Assembly (NCBI GenBank): GCA_015232575.1
Contig: JADFZL010000017.1
Location: 79,689 to 143,688, forward strand
Direction: 5' to 3'
From: Candidatus Rifleibacteriota bacterium
GTDB taxonomy: Bacteria; Muiribacteriota; Ozemobacteria; Ozemobacterales; Ozemobacteraceae
DNA length: 64,000 nucleotides
Shown here: positions 17,986 through 27,358 of the stretch, piece after piece
Layout of the letters: each line of letters begins with the position of its first letter
Position numbering within the stretch: position 1 is the first letter of the stretch
Made by a program: the position numbers and the translations under genes
The notes under the pieces: model-generated
Told to the model about the DNA's origin: nothing
What the model saw: only the letters and a program-made list of their open reading frames with translations
Databases searched by the model: none

Positions 17986-20900
17986 ATGATCAAAAAAAGA
18001 GTGTTTCAGCTGCTTTTATTGACGTTTTTTCTGTTTTCTGCTTTTCAGTCTGAAGCGGGTCGTCCAGATTGGCTCAACCCGAGAGTTTTTGAGGTAAATC
18101 GCGAAAATCCTCACGCATCAATGGTTGTTTTCCCCGATATCCCGTCTGCTCTTCACCGAACTGCTGGTGCATCAGAATATTACAGATCTTTAAACGGGCA
18201 ATGGAAATTCAACTGGGTTGAAAAACCCGATAAAAGGCCCCTCGACTTTTTTTCAACAAAATTTGACGACAGTTCCTGGAAGACCATAGCGGTACCATCA
18301 AATGTTGAAATGATGGGTTATGGATACCCCATATATGTTAATATTCGCTATCCATGGGATTACGCAACTCCACCAAAAATTCCGATGGATTATAATCCGG
18401 TGTCATCTTACAGGAAATCATTTACTGTTCCAGTTGAATGGCGCAACAGAAACGTTTTTATCACATTTCAAGGCGTAAGTTCAGCCTTCAACCTCTGGAT
18501 AAACGGTCAAAAAGTTGGTTACAGCGAAGACAGCAGAACACCTGCCGAATTCAACATTACCAAGTATCTGCAGAAGGGTGAAAATCAGCTTGCTGTTGAA
18601 GTCTTTAAGTGGTCCACCGGTTCATATCTTGAAGACCAGGATTTCTGGCGGATGAGCGGAATTTTCAGAGATGTGTATATTTATTCGACTGACACAAACC
18701 ATGTTAGAGACTTTGAAGTGAAAGCTGATCTCAACGAAAATTACACAAAAGGTTTTCTCAAAATCGACGCAAAGGTGCTGAATTCCGCAAAAGACAGTGC
18801 AGCAGAAATCTCTTTAAATGCACTTTTGATTGACTCTAACGGAAAAAGAATGCTTGAGTCAAATATTAGTACTCAAATAGTTCCAGCGAAATGCGAGAAA
18901 ACTTTTACCAAAACTTTTGATATTGATGATCCAAAAATATGGACTGCAGAAACCCCGAACTTGTACACTCTTCTTTTAAGCCTCAAAGACAAACGTGGTA
19001 AAATTATTGAAGTGGTTCCGTGTTCGGTTGGTTTCAGGAATGTTAAAATTGTCGGACACCAGTTCCTGGTAAATGGCAAAACCGTGCTGGTAAAAGGTGT
19101 AAATCGTCATGAACACGACCAGAACACAGGTCAATCCATAACACGGGAATCGATGATTAATGACATTCTTATCATGAAACAGAGTAATATAAACGCAGTC
19201 CGAAGCTGCCATTATCCGAATAAGTCCGAATGGTATGATCTCTGCGACCAATATGGACTGTATGTTGTTGATGAAGCTAACATTGAATGCCATGGATTCC
19301 AGAAAATTGCTTCAATGCCGGAATGGGCGCCTTCAATAATGTATCGCACCAAAAACATGCTTGAAACCGATAAAAACCACCCGTCAATTATTGTATGGTC
19401 GCTGGGAAATGAATCTGGTTTCGGACCGGCTTTCGAAGCTACTTACCACTGGATAAAAAGAAGAGACCCATCAAGACCTGTTCAATATGAGCAATCGTTT
19501 GAGAACCCGTATACCGATATCGTTTGTCCAATGTATGCAACACCGTTTGATGTCGATGAATACGCAAAAAAAATGCCGAGACGTCCGTATATTCTCTGTG
19601 AATACGCTCATGCGATGGGAAACAGCACGGGAAACCTGTACAAATATTGGAATCTCTTCCGGACAATCGAAGGTATTCAGGGTGGTTTCATCTGGGATTG
19701 GGTAGACCAGGGAATCAAAACACCAGTTCCTCCGCTTTATTCAATAAAAGACAAAAGCAGTTATCAGACAGAAGCTAGATTCAACGGAAGCCTCAATTCT
19801 GATAAATCTGGAAAAGGCTTTGTTCCGCTGCCCGAGTTAGCACATTTGGACATTACCGGCCCACTTACACTTAAAGCTGAGATATTACCGTTTTCAGCAG
19901 TACAAAGTGTTTCACCATATTTAACCAAGGGTGATCGACAATATGGTCTGCGACAAATTCCCGGTAATATTCTGGAATTTTTTATCGGAGACAGCAATTC
20001 AAAAAGTGGATTTCAGTCCGTCAGATCTCCTGCTCCAAAAGGCTGGTACAACAACTGGCACACTATCGCCGGCATTTTCGATGGAAACACAATGACATTA
20101 ATTGTCGACGGAAAAAAACTTGCCAGTGCAAAATATTCCGGAGTCAACACATCAAGAGCATATCCATTGAATATCGGAAGAGATCCTGAACATTCAGAGT
20201 TCACTTCAAATGCCTTTTTCAAATATGTAACAGTATATTCAAGAGCACTTTCATCTGATGAAATAAAGAATAACGTTCTTTTAAATGACCCTGCTATTGC
20301 TCTGCATCTTGATTTTTCAGAATGCACAGTAGTTTCTGAAAATAAAGACACTTTAAGCACCGGAATTAAGAAAGACTATTTCTGGGCATACGGCGGCTGT
20401 TTTGGTCCTCCCGGAGTACCTTCTGACGACAATTTCTGCTTCAACGGAATTGTTTACCCCGACAGAACTCCTCATCCAGCGCTTTCAGAGGTAAAGAAAG
20501 TCTATCAGAGCATTATAGTTCATCCAACATCGCTCGAAAAGTTTCGATTTGAAATCGAAAACGAGTATAACTTTGTTAACCTCAAAGATTTAGTAGCCGG
20601 AAAATGGGTTCTGCGTGCTGACAACAATGAATTACATCAGGGAACAATTGAAAACATGGACATTCTACCTGGTGCAAGAAAAGCAATTGAGCTTCCAATT
20701 CAGAACATCACCCCGCTTAATGATGTTGAATATTTTGTGAATTTCTCATTCATACTGAATAAGGATACTCCGTGGGCTTCTGCAGGTCATGAAATTGCCT
20801 GGAACGAATTCAAGCTTCCGATTTCAGCCAAAAGTTCAATGATCTGCCTCAAAGACTCTCCGGAAGTTTATCTTGATGAGGCTGATTCTCAGATAAAAAT

Positions 20901-21771
20901 TGCTGGAATTAATTTTTCATATATTATTGATAAATCAACCGGACTCTTAACTTCAGCAGTTTTCAAGAATAGTGAAATTCTTGCTTCTCCTCTCAAACCT
21001 CATTTCTGGCGCGCTCCTGTTGACAATGACAGAGGAAACGGCATGCCATCACGCTGCGAAGTGTGGCGTGGTGCTGCTTCTAAGATGGAATTGAAAGGTA
21101 TCAAAATTCAGAAGATTGAGAAAAGCTGTATTCAGGTCTCGTCGGAAATATATCTTCCATCGGTATCTACTCATTACTCGGTGAAATATCAGTTCTGGGG
21201 AACAGGTGACATAGTAGTTTCCGTATTATTTTCTCCGCAGAATAAGAAACTGCCTGAGATTCCAAGAATCGGAATGCAAGTTCAGCTGACTAAGAGTCTT
21301 GAAAATATAAAATGGTTCGGACCCGGCCCTCACGAAACTTATTGTGATAGAAAAGATGCAAAAACAAATCTTTACTCCGGTAATGTATCTTCACAGTATT
21401 TCAATTATTCTGAACCTCAGGAAAGTGGTAATAAAACAGACGTCAGGTGGATGTCACTGCACTCCGACGAAGGTACCGGGTTGCTGGTGGTTGGAATGCC
21501 TCTTCTCAGCATGAATGCGCTTCCATTTACAACTGAAGATATTGAAAGTGCAAAACTTGGTTATCAGATTCCTGCAAGAGAGAATATCACGCTGAATATT
21601 GACTATGCTCAAATGGGTCTCGGCGGCGACAACAGCTGGGGTCTCGGGCCGCATGAAGAATACCTGCTCCGCCCGAAACACTATGGTTATAGATTCAGGA
21701 TCAAGCCTTACTCAACCTGTTTTGATGATCCAGTCAAACTTGCAAAGCAGAATTTCTACCACTTCAAATGA
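17986..21771 (+). CDS. Secreted GH2 beta-galactosidase with LamG-like insert
   Basis: This is a LacZ-type glycoside hydrolase family 2 enzyme. ATG 17986 follows GGAGAG and begins a signal peptide (MIKKRVFQLLLLTFFLFSAFQSEA). The sugar-binding and immunoglobulin-like domains lead into the TIM barrel, with acid/base Glu476 in WSLGNESGFG and nucleophile Glu539 in ILCEYAHAMGNS. A concanavalin/LamG-like segment occupies about residues 620-770 (LTLKAEILPF, WHTIAGIFDGNTMTLIVDGKKL, YPLNIGRDPEH). The C-terminal small-chain domain contains WFGPGPHETYCDRK. At 1261 residues it is about 240 longer than E. coli LacZ, mostly because of the insert. Secretion and the LamG insert point to external or periplasmic polysaccharide breakdown. 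Confidence 0.93.
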   Translation: MIKKRVFQLLLLTFFLFSAFQSEAGRPDWLNPRVFEVNRENPHASMVVFPDIPSALHRTAGASEYYRSLNGQWKFNWVEKPDKRPLDFFSTKFDDSSWKTIAVPSNVEMMGYGYPIYVNIRYPWDYATPPKIPMDYNPVSSYRKSFTVPVEWRNRNVFITFQGVSSAFNLWINGQKVGYSEDSRTPAEFNITKYLQKGENQLAVEVFKWSTGSYLEDQDFWRMSGIFRDVYIYSTDTNHVRDFEVKADLNENYTKGFLKIDAKVLNSAKDSAAEISLNALLIDSNGKRMLESNISTQIVPAKCEKTFTKTFDIDDPKIWTAETPNLYTLLLSLKDKRGKIIEVVPCSVGFRNVKIVGHQFLVNGKTVLVKGVNRHEHDQNTGQSITRESMINDILIMKQSNINAVRSCHYPNKSEWYDLCDQYGLYVVDEANIECHGFQKIASMPEWAPSIMYRTKNMLETDKNHPSIIVWSLGNESGFGPAFEATYHWIKRRDPSRPVQYEQSFENPYTDIVCPMYATPFDVDEYAKKMPRRPYILCEYAHAMGNSTGNLYKYWNLFRTIEGIQGGFIWDWVDQGIKTPVPPLYSIKDKSSYQTEARFNGSLNSDKSGKGFVPLPELAHLDITGPLTLKAEILPFSAVQSVSPYLTKGDRQYGLRQIPGNILEFFIGDSNSKSGFQSVRSPAPKGWYNNWHTIAGIFDGNTMTLIVDGKKLASAKYSGVNTSRAYPLNIGRDPEHSEFTSNAFFKYVTVYSRALSSDEIKNNVLLNDPAIALHLDFSECTVVSENKDTLSTGIKKDYFWAYGGCFGPPGVPSDDNFCFNGIVYPDRTPHPALSEVKKVYQSIIVHPTSLEKFRFEIENEYNFVNLKDLVAGKWVLRADNNELHQGTIENMDILPGARKAIELPIQNITPLNDVEYFVNFSFILNKDTPWASAGHEIAWNEFKLPISAKSSMICLKDSPEVYLDEADSQIKIAGINFSYIIDKSTGLLTSAVFKNSEILASPLKPHFWRAPVDNDRGNGMPSRCEVWRGAASKMELKGIKIQKIEKSCIQVSSEIYLPSVSTHYSVKYQFWGTGDIVVSVLFSPQNKKLPEIPRIGMQVQLTKSLENIKWFGPGPHETYCDRKDAKTNLYSGNVSSQYFNYSEPQESGNKTDVRWMSLHSDEGTGLLVVGMPLLSMNALPFTTEDIESAKLGYQIPARENITLNIDYAQMGLGGDNSWGLGPHEEYLLRPKHYGYRFRIKPYSTCFDDPVKLAKQNFYHFK

Positions 21772-21777
21772 GTACTT

Positions 21778-21815
21778 AAATCGGGTGCGCGAACAGACGT
21801 CCGCGCACCCGATTT
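21778..21815. terminator. Bidirectional terminator between convergent genes
   Basis: A 14-base stem, AAATCGGGTGCGCG with CGCGCACCCGATTT, lies between the beta-galactosidase stop and the end of the minus-strand Sel1 gene. It can serve both. Confidence 0.85.
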
Positions 21816-21821
21816 CTTAAG

Positions 21822-22583
21822 TTAATGGCTGTGAGGTGAATCTTTGATTACTGCAGGAGCTTTTTTTGCTTCATATTCTGCGAGAAGTTTTTTTGCTTCG
21901 GCGAGTTGTTCGGATGTCATTTCCTTTTCAAGAAGATCAAAAAATCCCTTTTCACAGCGTTCTGAAAGTGTACACCAGAAATAAACCTGTACCAGATCTT
22001 TTTTAACACCCTCAGCTTCAAAATACATAGTGCCAAGGTTAAGCTGAGCATCTTTATTTCCAAGATCAGCGGCTTTCTGAAACCATTTATAAGCCTCGGG
22101 AAAATTCTGTGGACATCCCTGACCATTATAATAAATCATACCAAGATTTTTCATGGATTTGGGGTCGCCCTGTTCAGCAGATTTCAGATACCATTTGGCT
22201 GCTTCGGTAAAATTCTTATCCATGCCCTCACCATTTGCATACATTATTGCAACGTTATACTGCGCCTTGGAATCACCCTGTTCAGCCGCTTTGAGATACC
22301 ATTCCAGAGCCTTCTCAAAGCTCTGACCAAAATGCTGTCCACGATGATACATAAAAGCTATTTTTTTCTGCGCCGAGGCAATTCCTTTATCTGCAGCCTG
22401 TTGATACCACTTCGCAGCTTCCTTGAAATCCTGAGTTGTCTCTTTACCATTGTAATACATGTTCCCGACAAGAATCTGAGAATCAGCATCCCCGCTTTCC
22501 GCTTTCTTAATTGCGTCTTCAAGTTCTCCGGCAAAGCATGTGGCTGAGAATGCAAAAAGCAATGCAACGACTAATTTCTTCAT
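21822..22583 (-). CDS. Secreted Sel1-repeat protein
   Basis: The 253-residue product has a signal peptide (MKKLVVALLFAFSATCFA) and five consecutive Sel1-like repeats of 36 residues, each with the pattern AxxxLGxMYxxGxGxxxxxxxAxxWYxxAAxxG. Sel1 repeats fold as alpha/alpha superhelices and bind partner proteins, often in envelope stress or regulatory complexes. A good ribosome site (GGAGGG) precedes ATG 22583. It is separate from the operon upstream. No enzymatic domain is present. Confidence 0.9.
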   Translation of the reverse strand: MKKLVVALLFAFSATCFAGELEDAIKKAESGDADSQILVGNMYYNGKETTQDFKEAAKWYQQAADKGIASAQKKIAFMYHRGQHFGQSFEKALEWYLKAAEQGDSKAQYNVAIMYANGEGMDKNFTEAAKWYLKSAEQGDPKSMKNLGMIYYNGQGCPQNFPEAYKWFQKAADLGNKDAQLNLGTMYFEAEGVKKDLVQVYFWCTLSERCEKGFFDLLEKEMTSEQLAEAKKLLAEYEAKKAPAVIKDSPHSH

Positions 22584-22625
22584 AATTCCCTCCGTATAAA
22601 GTTTAAATGAAAATATTACAAATAA

Positions 22626-23630
22626 TCAAGGAATGCCAAGCTCAACAAAAACCGGAAAGTGATCGGAACCGAGATCTGGTCCCACTGCTCTATCAATGAC
22701 ACTCAGATCATGAGATATAAGGCAATGATCAATCGGAATACCAAAAAGCCACCAGGCTTCTACAGGCCATGTAGCATGGACACCTCTGCCAAGCGAAGAA
22801 TCTTTGAAACCTCCGGTGGCAAGAAGTTTCTGGAAAAGATCCACCCATGGAGGAGTGTTTAAATCTCCAATGACGATCTTTCTGCTGCTGATTCCAGAAA
22901 AGAGGTCCATTATTGAATTCATCTGAATATTACGACCAATTGTGTATTCTGAGGTTCGTGGCGGCAACGGATGCGTTCCAAGCAGAGTGACTGTTCCTGA
23001 GCCAGCTTCAAAGGTCATCAGCACAGAAGGCAGCCCTCCATTTGAAAAATATTTAATTTCGAGCTTTTGTGGACGAATTCTGCTGTAGGCCGCAATTCCA
23101 AAATTGTCAGGCCGTGGGAGTGCAATAAAATAAGGATATTCAGCTTCGAGCTTTTTAAGGTTTTCAAGCCATCTATCGTTGATTTCAGTAAAAACTGCAA
23201 TATCCGGCTTTTTACTGGCAATATAATTCAAAACTAAATCGTGCTGTTTATTTGAAGAATGGACATTGATGCCGGCCAATTTAACTGTTTTGGAAAAATT
23301 CTGGTTTAAAACCAGGTTTTCGGAATAAAGATATGGCAAAAGCGGATAACCATTTACTGAAAAAATGGCTAAACACAAAAAGGCATTCAGATATTTTCTT
23401 TTAATCAGATTGGCTGAGAATCCAATTAAAAGACCAACTGTATAATTAACACGAAAAGAAGAAAGAACCTCAAAGACCCACCAGAACGGGCTCAGAGTTC
23501 CGCAAAGAACACCGGTCACCGAAATATGGAAATAAGCAGACAGTATTCTGTTAAAAAATGCGAAAATTCCATTTACACTGCCATTTCCATTAATATTCTC
23601 ATCCGAAACACCGGAATTTATTTCGCTCAT
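22626..23630 (-). CDS. Membrane-anchored endonuclease/exonuclease/phosphatase family protein
   Basis: ATG 23630 overlaps the TGA of the upstream HAD gene in an ATGA arrangement, favouring it over a GTG four codons earlier. Residues of about 20-110 contain membrane helices. The remainder is an EEP domain with AGINVHSSN, AVFTEIND (metal Glu), IGDLNTPP and GSDHFPVFVELG (catalytic Asp-His). The layout (membrane helices, then EEP) matches proteins annotated as VanZ/EEP-like hydrolases in many bacteria, whose substrates are usually unknown; nucleic acid or phospholipid are both possible. It is the last gene of the NfeD-FloA operon. Confidence 0.83.
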   Translation of the reverse strand: MSEINSGVSDENINGNGSVNGIFAFFNRILSAYFHISVTGVLCGTLSPFWWVFEVLSSFRVNYTVGLLIGFSANLIKRKYLNAFLCLAIFSVNGYPLLPYLYSENLVLNQNFSKTVKLAGINVHSSNKQHDLVLNYIASKKPDIAVFTEINDRWLENLKKLEAEYPYFIALPRPDNFGIAAYSRIRPQKLEIKYFSNGGLPSVLMTFEAGSGTVTLLGTHPLPPRTSEYTIGRNIQMNSIMDLFSGISSRKIVIGDLNTPPWVDLFQKLLATGGFKDSSLGRGVHATWPVEAWWLFGIPIDHCLISHDLSVIDRAVGPDLGSDHFPVFVELGIP

Positions 23631-24337
23631 TTTCTTATCCACGAAATAATTCTTTCAGTATCTGATAGATCTTCAACAGCCAGGTCAGCACCTGCATCTG
23701 CAAGTTGTGAAAGTGAATACGAACCTGTTGCCGTAGCGATACTTCTTATTCGGGAAGGTGTACATGCTTTGATATCGTTAATTGTATCGCCAATCATGAC
23801 AATCCTCTCTCTGGAAAAATTCAAATCAGGGTAAAACTTTTCAGCACGCTGAACAGCGAGTTTTATTAATTCTGAGCGTTCATGATGCTCGCACCCGAAT
23901 GCACCAAACTTGAAATAATGTTGAATATTAAATCGTGCAAGCTTAATTTCAGCACCTTCCCGGAAGTTTCCTGTAACAAGTGCAATAACCGTGTCAGGTT
24001 GTACAATAAGCTCATCAAGCAATTCCACTACTCCAGGTTTCAAATCTCCTTTGCCGGAAAGCTCTCTCAGGAGAATTTCTGAATAATGAGACTTGAATTT
24101 TTCAATCAGAGAATTATCTGGAAAAGGTGTAGAATCCCTTGCCGAGATCTGTAACAAAGCATTTCTATCAGTATTGCCGTCAAGGCTTATTCCAAGCAGT
24201 CCACTGGAAGCACCCAGTATTTCAACAATAGCACGCTCCAGGGCAAAGTATCCTGCGCCTCCAGCCGAAAGCAGTGTACCATCAATATCAAACAGTACAA
24301 GATATCCACTTTTTACATTTGTTCCACAGTCAAACAT
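23627..24337 (-). CDS. HAD-superfamily phosphatase (phosphoglycolate phosphatase-like)
   Basis: The 236-residue protein has HAD motif I (VLFDIDGTLL), motif II (ALVTGNF), a conserved Lys region and motif IV (IVMIGDTINDIKA). A helical cap sits between motifs I and II, as in the Gph/PGP subgroup (DxDGT, GDTxND). Probable substrates are small phosphate esters such as phosphoglycolate. It overlaps the upstream gene by eight bases and the downstream EEP gene by four, so translation is coupled. Confidence 0.87.
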   Translation of the reverse strand: MFDCGTNVKSGYLVLFDIDGTLLSAGGAGYFALERAIVEILGASSGLLGISLDGNTDRNALLQISARDSTPFPDNSLIEKFKSHYSEILLRELSGKGDLKPGVVELLDELIVQPDTVIALVTGNFREGAEIKLARFNIQHYFKFGAFGCEHHERSELIKLAVQRAEKFYPDLNFSRERIVMIGDTINDIKACTPSRIRSIATATGSYSLSQLADAGADLAVEDLSDTERIISWIRK

Positions 24338-24944
24338 ATTTTTGAGCTACTTCCTCGACATTTTCGATCTGATCAGAAAGGAATTCGATTGCCTGTTCAA
24401 GTTCAGCTTTCCTGAAATTCTTCTGGGATGCAAAAGGCGGGCAAAGGGGTATTCCGGCGAACATTAGCGCCGATTCAACTTTTGGAACTGATTCACCCAT
24501 GCGAATGATTTTGTCACTTCCTACTATCGCTGCGGGCATGATGATCATCTGGTGGTATCTGCACAACAATATCGCGCACGTAAGAGCTTTGGAAATATTG
24601 TTATCATCGAACAGAATAACAACATTCTTCTTTAAATTTGTCCGAATATTTCTGCAGAGTTCTGAAAGTTCCAATTCAGGAATCAGCGGATCAAGACAGG
24701 TCAGGGGATCAGGAATGAGAGGCGTTTTAAGCCACTTATCTCCGTAGAACACAATATTTTCACCACAATGCTGATCAATCAGATACTTATCAAGCGGACT
24801 TTTTTTTCTTGCGACTGTTACATAGTCTGACTTTAATTCGTCAAAGCCGTATTGACAAGAGTTGATTGAAAATAAACGCAGATAAAAGGAAAATACCAGT
24901 CTTCTGATTATCAGGCTGAGTTCTCCTCCATCTGCGATTATCAT
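24330..24944 (-). CDS. Conserved-looking protein of unknown function, NfeD-FloA operon
   Basis: This 204-residue soluble protein has mixed alpha/beta character. The segment NVVILFDDNNISKALTCAILLCRYHQMIIMP looks like a Rossmann-type strand-loop-helix, but no cofactor motif is complete. The ribosome site before ATG 24944 is weak, and translation may be coupled to the gene 20 bases upstream. It overlaps the HAD gene by eight bases. Nothing recognisable otherwise. Confidence 0.65.
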   Translation of the reverse strand: MIIADGGELSLIIRRLVFSFYLRLFSINSCQYGFDELKSDYVTVARKKSPLDKYLIDQHCGENIVFYGDKWLKTPLIPDPLTCLDPLIPELELSELCRNIRTNLKKNVVILFDDNNISKALTCAILLCRYHQMIIMPAAIVGSDKIIRMGESVPKVESALMFAGIPLCPPFASQKNFRKAELEQAIEFLSDQIENVEEVAQKYV

Positions 24945-24964
24945 GATGTAATTATATTGCTTAG

Positions 24965-25561
24965 TCAGACCCTGTCAGTTCTTTTGCAGGGAATTCTGCT
25001 GTAGATGCGCTGAAAATCATACCGATTAATTAATTCCTGAAGAATTACCGCATTCAGAAGAGATTCTTTTGTAAAAGCAAGATTCCGGTGAACCTTTCGC
25101 ACAGGGCTGTCTGGATCATGCCTGTTTCTTTGAACACTCAGGACGGCATGTTCTTCATGATTGATACTTCCAGTCAAAGAAGCCCCTGCATCAAGAGACG
25201 CTCCCTCAAGAGAGCCTGTGGATTCAAGAGAGTGCTGACCGTGATCGTGAGAAGCTTCTCTTCTGTTTTTTCTTGCGCTTTTATTCTGATCTTTGTGGGA
25301 ATTTTTCTTTTTCGAATTTCGGATATAGTAATCTGAAGAATCTTCAGGATTAGAAGTTGAAGACGATTCGAAAGGGGGTGGAAAAGCCGAACCTTCTGTC
25401 TGCCCGGTTTGTCCAATTTTCCCCTTGAAAAAATCTTCGATTTTCTTAAGATCATCTGAAGCATAAGAATCATTCCCATCAGGTGAGGAATCATCCTTTT
25501 TCTTAGCCAGTTCAGACAGAACTGAAAAGATTATTACCACGAGACCAATAATAAATTCCAC
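24965..25561 (-). CDS. Membrane-anchored low-complexity protein downstream of floA
   Basis: The 198-residue protein has one N-terminal membrane helix (MEFIIGLVVIIFSVLSELA) followed by a long hydrophilic Ser/Asp/Lys-rich, probably disordered region. The C-terminus is short and more ordered (KESLLNAVILQELINRYDFQRIYSR). It begins three bases after the floA stop. The design, an anchor with a disordered linker and a short helix, suggests an accessory of the flotillin scaffold; this is inference from position. Confidence 0.7.
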   Translation of the reverse strand: MEFIIGLVVIIFSVLSELAKKKDDSSPDGNDSYASDDLKKIEDFFKGKIGQTGQTEGSAFPPPFESSSTSNPEDSSDYYIRNSKKKNSHKDQNKSARKNRREASHDHGQHSLESTGSLEGASLDAGASLTGSINHEEHAVLSVQRNRHDPDSPVRKVHRNLAFTKESLLNAVILQELINRYDFQRIYSRIPCKRTDRV

Positions 25562-25564
25562 GGG

Positions 25565-26548
25565 CTATCCTTTCATTGGTGTCACAGGATCAACCATTGC
25601 AGCAAATGATTTTCTCATTTCGGTATCAGCACCTATGTTCTTCAATGCAAAATAATCAAGAATTCCAATGTTTCCATCGGTCAGAGCCTGTGCGATGCCT
25701 CTGGGAATACTCTGCTCGGCTTCGACAAGTTTTGCACGCATTTCCTGTTCAAGTGCCCGCATTTCCTGCTCTTTTGCTTCGGCCATGGCTTTTCTTTCTG
25801 CAGCCTTTGCTGAAGCGATCTTCATATCTGCCTCTGCCTGGTCGATCTGGAGCTTAGCTCCGATATTGTTACCAATATCAACATCTGCAATGTCTATCGA
25901 CAAAATTTCAAAAGCTGTTTTTGCATCAAGTCCCTTGCCTTGAATTGTTCTGGAAATCAAATCAGGATTTTCAAGAATTTCTTTATGACTTTCGGCAGAA
26001 CCGATTGTTGTAACGATTCCTTCACCGACTCTGGCAAGGATTGTTTCTTCTGTTGCACCGCCAATCAACTTGGTAATATCAGCTTTAACAGTTATTCGCG
26101 CAATTGCCTTGACCTGAATTCCATTCTTTGCCATTGCAGAAACTTCTGGTGTACTGATGACTTTCGGCTTAACACACATTTTAACTGCTTCAAGAACATC
26201 TCGCCCTGCAAGGTCAATTGCTGTTGCCTGTTTGAAATTGAGTGGAATATTTGCTCTCTGTGCAGCAATCAACGCCGAAACGACTCTCTGCACATTTCCT
26301 CCTGCAAGATAGTGTGATTCAAGACTTGCAAGATCAATATCCAAGCCACCTTTTCTTCCCATAACAGCCGGGTTAATAATGCTGTGTGGAACAACACCTC
26401 TCAATCTCATTGCGATAAGGTCAGTCAGTCCGACGGAAACTCCAGAGGCAAGTGCTGAAATCCACAAACCCATGGGAATAAAATAACTTAGAACCAGGAA
26501 TCCAAAAAAACCACCAATTACAAGCAATATAACAAAACCCTCAGCCAT
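25565..26548 (-). CDS. floA: Flotillin-like protein FloA
   Basis: This bacterial flotillin (UPF0365/YqfA) organises functional membrane microdomains. The 327-residue length matches B. subtilis FloA closely. The N-terminal hairpin helix (VILLVIGGFFGFLVLSYFIP) is followed by the SPHF domain with VISTPEVSAMAKNGIQVKAIARITVKADI and VGEGIVTTIGSAESHKEILENPD. The coiled-coil Ala/Glu-rich segment EAKEQEMRALEQEMRAKLVEAEQ precedes the C-terminus. NfeD proteins, its usual genomic partners, are encoded just upstream. Confidence 0.96.
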   Translation of the reverse strand: MAEGFVILLVIGGFFGFLVLSYFIPMGLWISALASGVSVGLTDLIAMRLRGVVPHSIINPAVMGRKGGLDIDLASLESHYLAGGNVQRVVSALIAAQRANIPLNFKQATAIDLAGRDVLEAVKMCVKPKVISTPEVSAMAKNGIQVKAIARITVKADITKLIGGATEETILARVGEGIVTTIGSAESHKEILENPDLISRTIQGKGLDAKTAFEILSIDIADVDIGNNIGAKLQIDQAEADMKIASAKAAERKAMAEAKEQEMRALEQEMRAKLVEAEQSIPRGIAQALTDGNIGILDYFALKNIGADTEMRKSFAAMVDPVTPMKG

Positions 26549-26630
26549 TTAATAAATTCCTCCAGGTTGTTTATTTCGTAACTTCACTATTCAAATATAC
26601 CATAAAACCATTCTTGTATCTACCAATAAT

Positions 26631-26656
26631 TATGGGCACGGCATGCCGTGCCCATA
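26631..26656. repeat. Perfect 26-base palindrome between nfeD and floA
   Basis: TATGGGCACGGCA and its complement TGCCGTGCCCATA abut without a loop, making a 26-base perfect palindrome in the 127-base gap between the short nfeD gene and floA. It may be a dispersed palindromic repeat or an intra-operon RNA hairpin limiting read-through. Confidence 0.75.
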
Positions 26657-26675
26657 CGGCATGTCCGTGTCACAA

Positions 26676-27344
26676 TTATTGAGAAGATACGATTGTTTCA
26701 ACTACCAGACTGGCGTTTCTGATTTTTACTCCTCTGATTTTTGTACCTCTCGGAATATATTCTCCATCAGAGGTTACATCTATTCTGTCATCACCGAATT
26801 TGGCTGTTCCGGATGGTCTCAGATCGCACACAGTTACGCCTTCAACACCCACAAAGCGTGAATGATCTTCAGTTGCGGCATATCCATCTTCAACTGTTAT
26901 TCTTGTTTCAAGAACAAACTTTTTTCCAAGCGAAGTATGCGGAAACACATACAGCATCCAGAGTATAAAAGCAATTGACCCGGTAAGAGTAATGATCGTA
27001 AACACAATAGCTATATTAGTTTCGAGTTTCCAGAAGGCAAGAGCAAGTCCTCCAATGATTAAGGCAATGGCGGCAAACCCTGCAACACCGAAACCCGGAA
27101 GAATTGCTACTTCCAGAAATAGCAGAATGAAACCTGCGAGAAGCATTCCAAGTACAATCATGCTGATGGTAAGCCTGTCAGGCTCACCGACCGAACGCGA
27201 CAATGGCGAAGTAGCTGTGGCAGACTGTTTTAAAGGAATAATGTCCTTTTCTTCAGCGGTCTGGGCAAATAAAACACCTGTGCACAGGCAATTAAAAACA
27301 AATGCAGCAATGAGAATGAAAAATACAGGATTTCGCGTTTTCAA
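26676..27344 (-). CDS. NfeD family membrane protein, short form
   Basis: The 222-residue protein has a signal-like first helix (FFILIAAFVFNCLCTGVLFAQ), three closely spaced membrane helices (about 57-140) and a C-terminal OB-fold beta-barrel (VGVEGVTVCDLRPSGTAKFGDDRIDVTSDGEYIPRGTKIRG). This is the short NfeD form that lacks the protease domain. It starts 14 bases after the long NfeD gene and precedes floA. NfeD proteins are thought to work with flotillins in membrane quality control. Confidence 0.92.
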   Translation of the reverse strand: MKTRNPVFFILIAAFVFNCLCTGVLFAQTAEEKDIIPLKQSATATSPLSRSVGEPDRLTISMIVLGMLLAGFILLFLEVAILPGFGVAGFAAIALIIGGLALAFWKLETNIAIVFTIITLTGSIAFILWMLYVFPHTSLGKKFVLETRITVEDGYAATEDHSRFVGVEGVTVCDLRPSGTAKFGDDRIDVTSDGEYIPRGTKIRGVKIRNASLVVETIVSSQ

Positions 27345-27358
27345 TTTTATTCCTCTTG

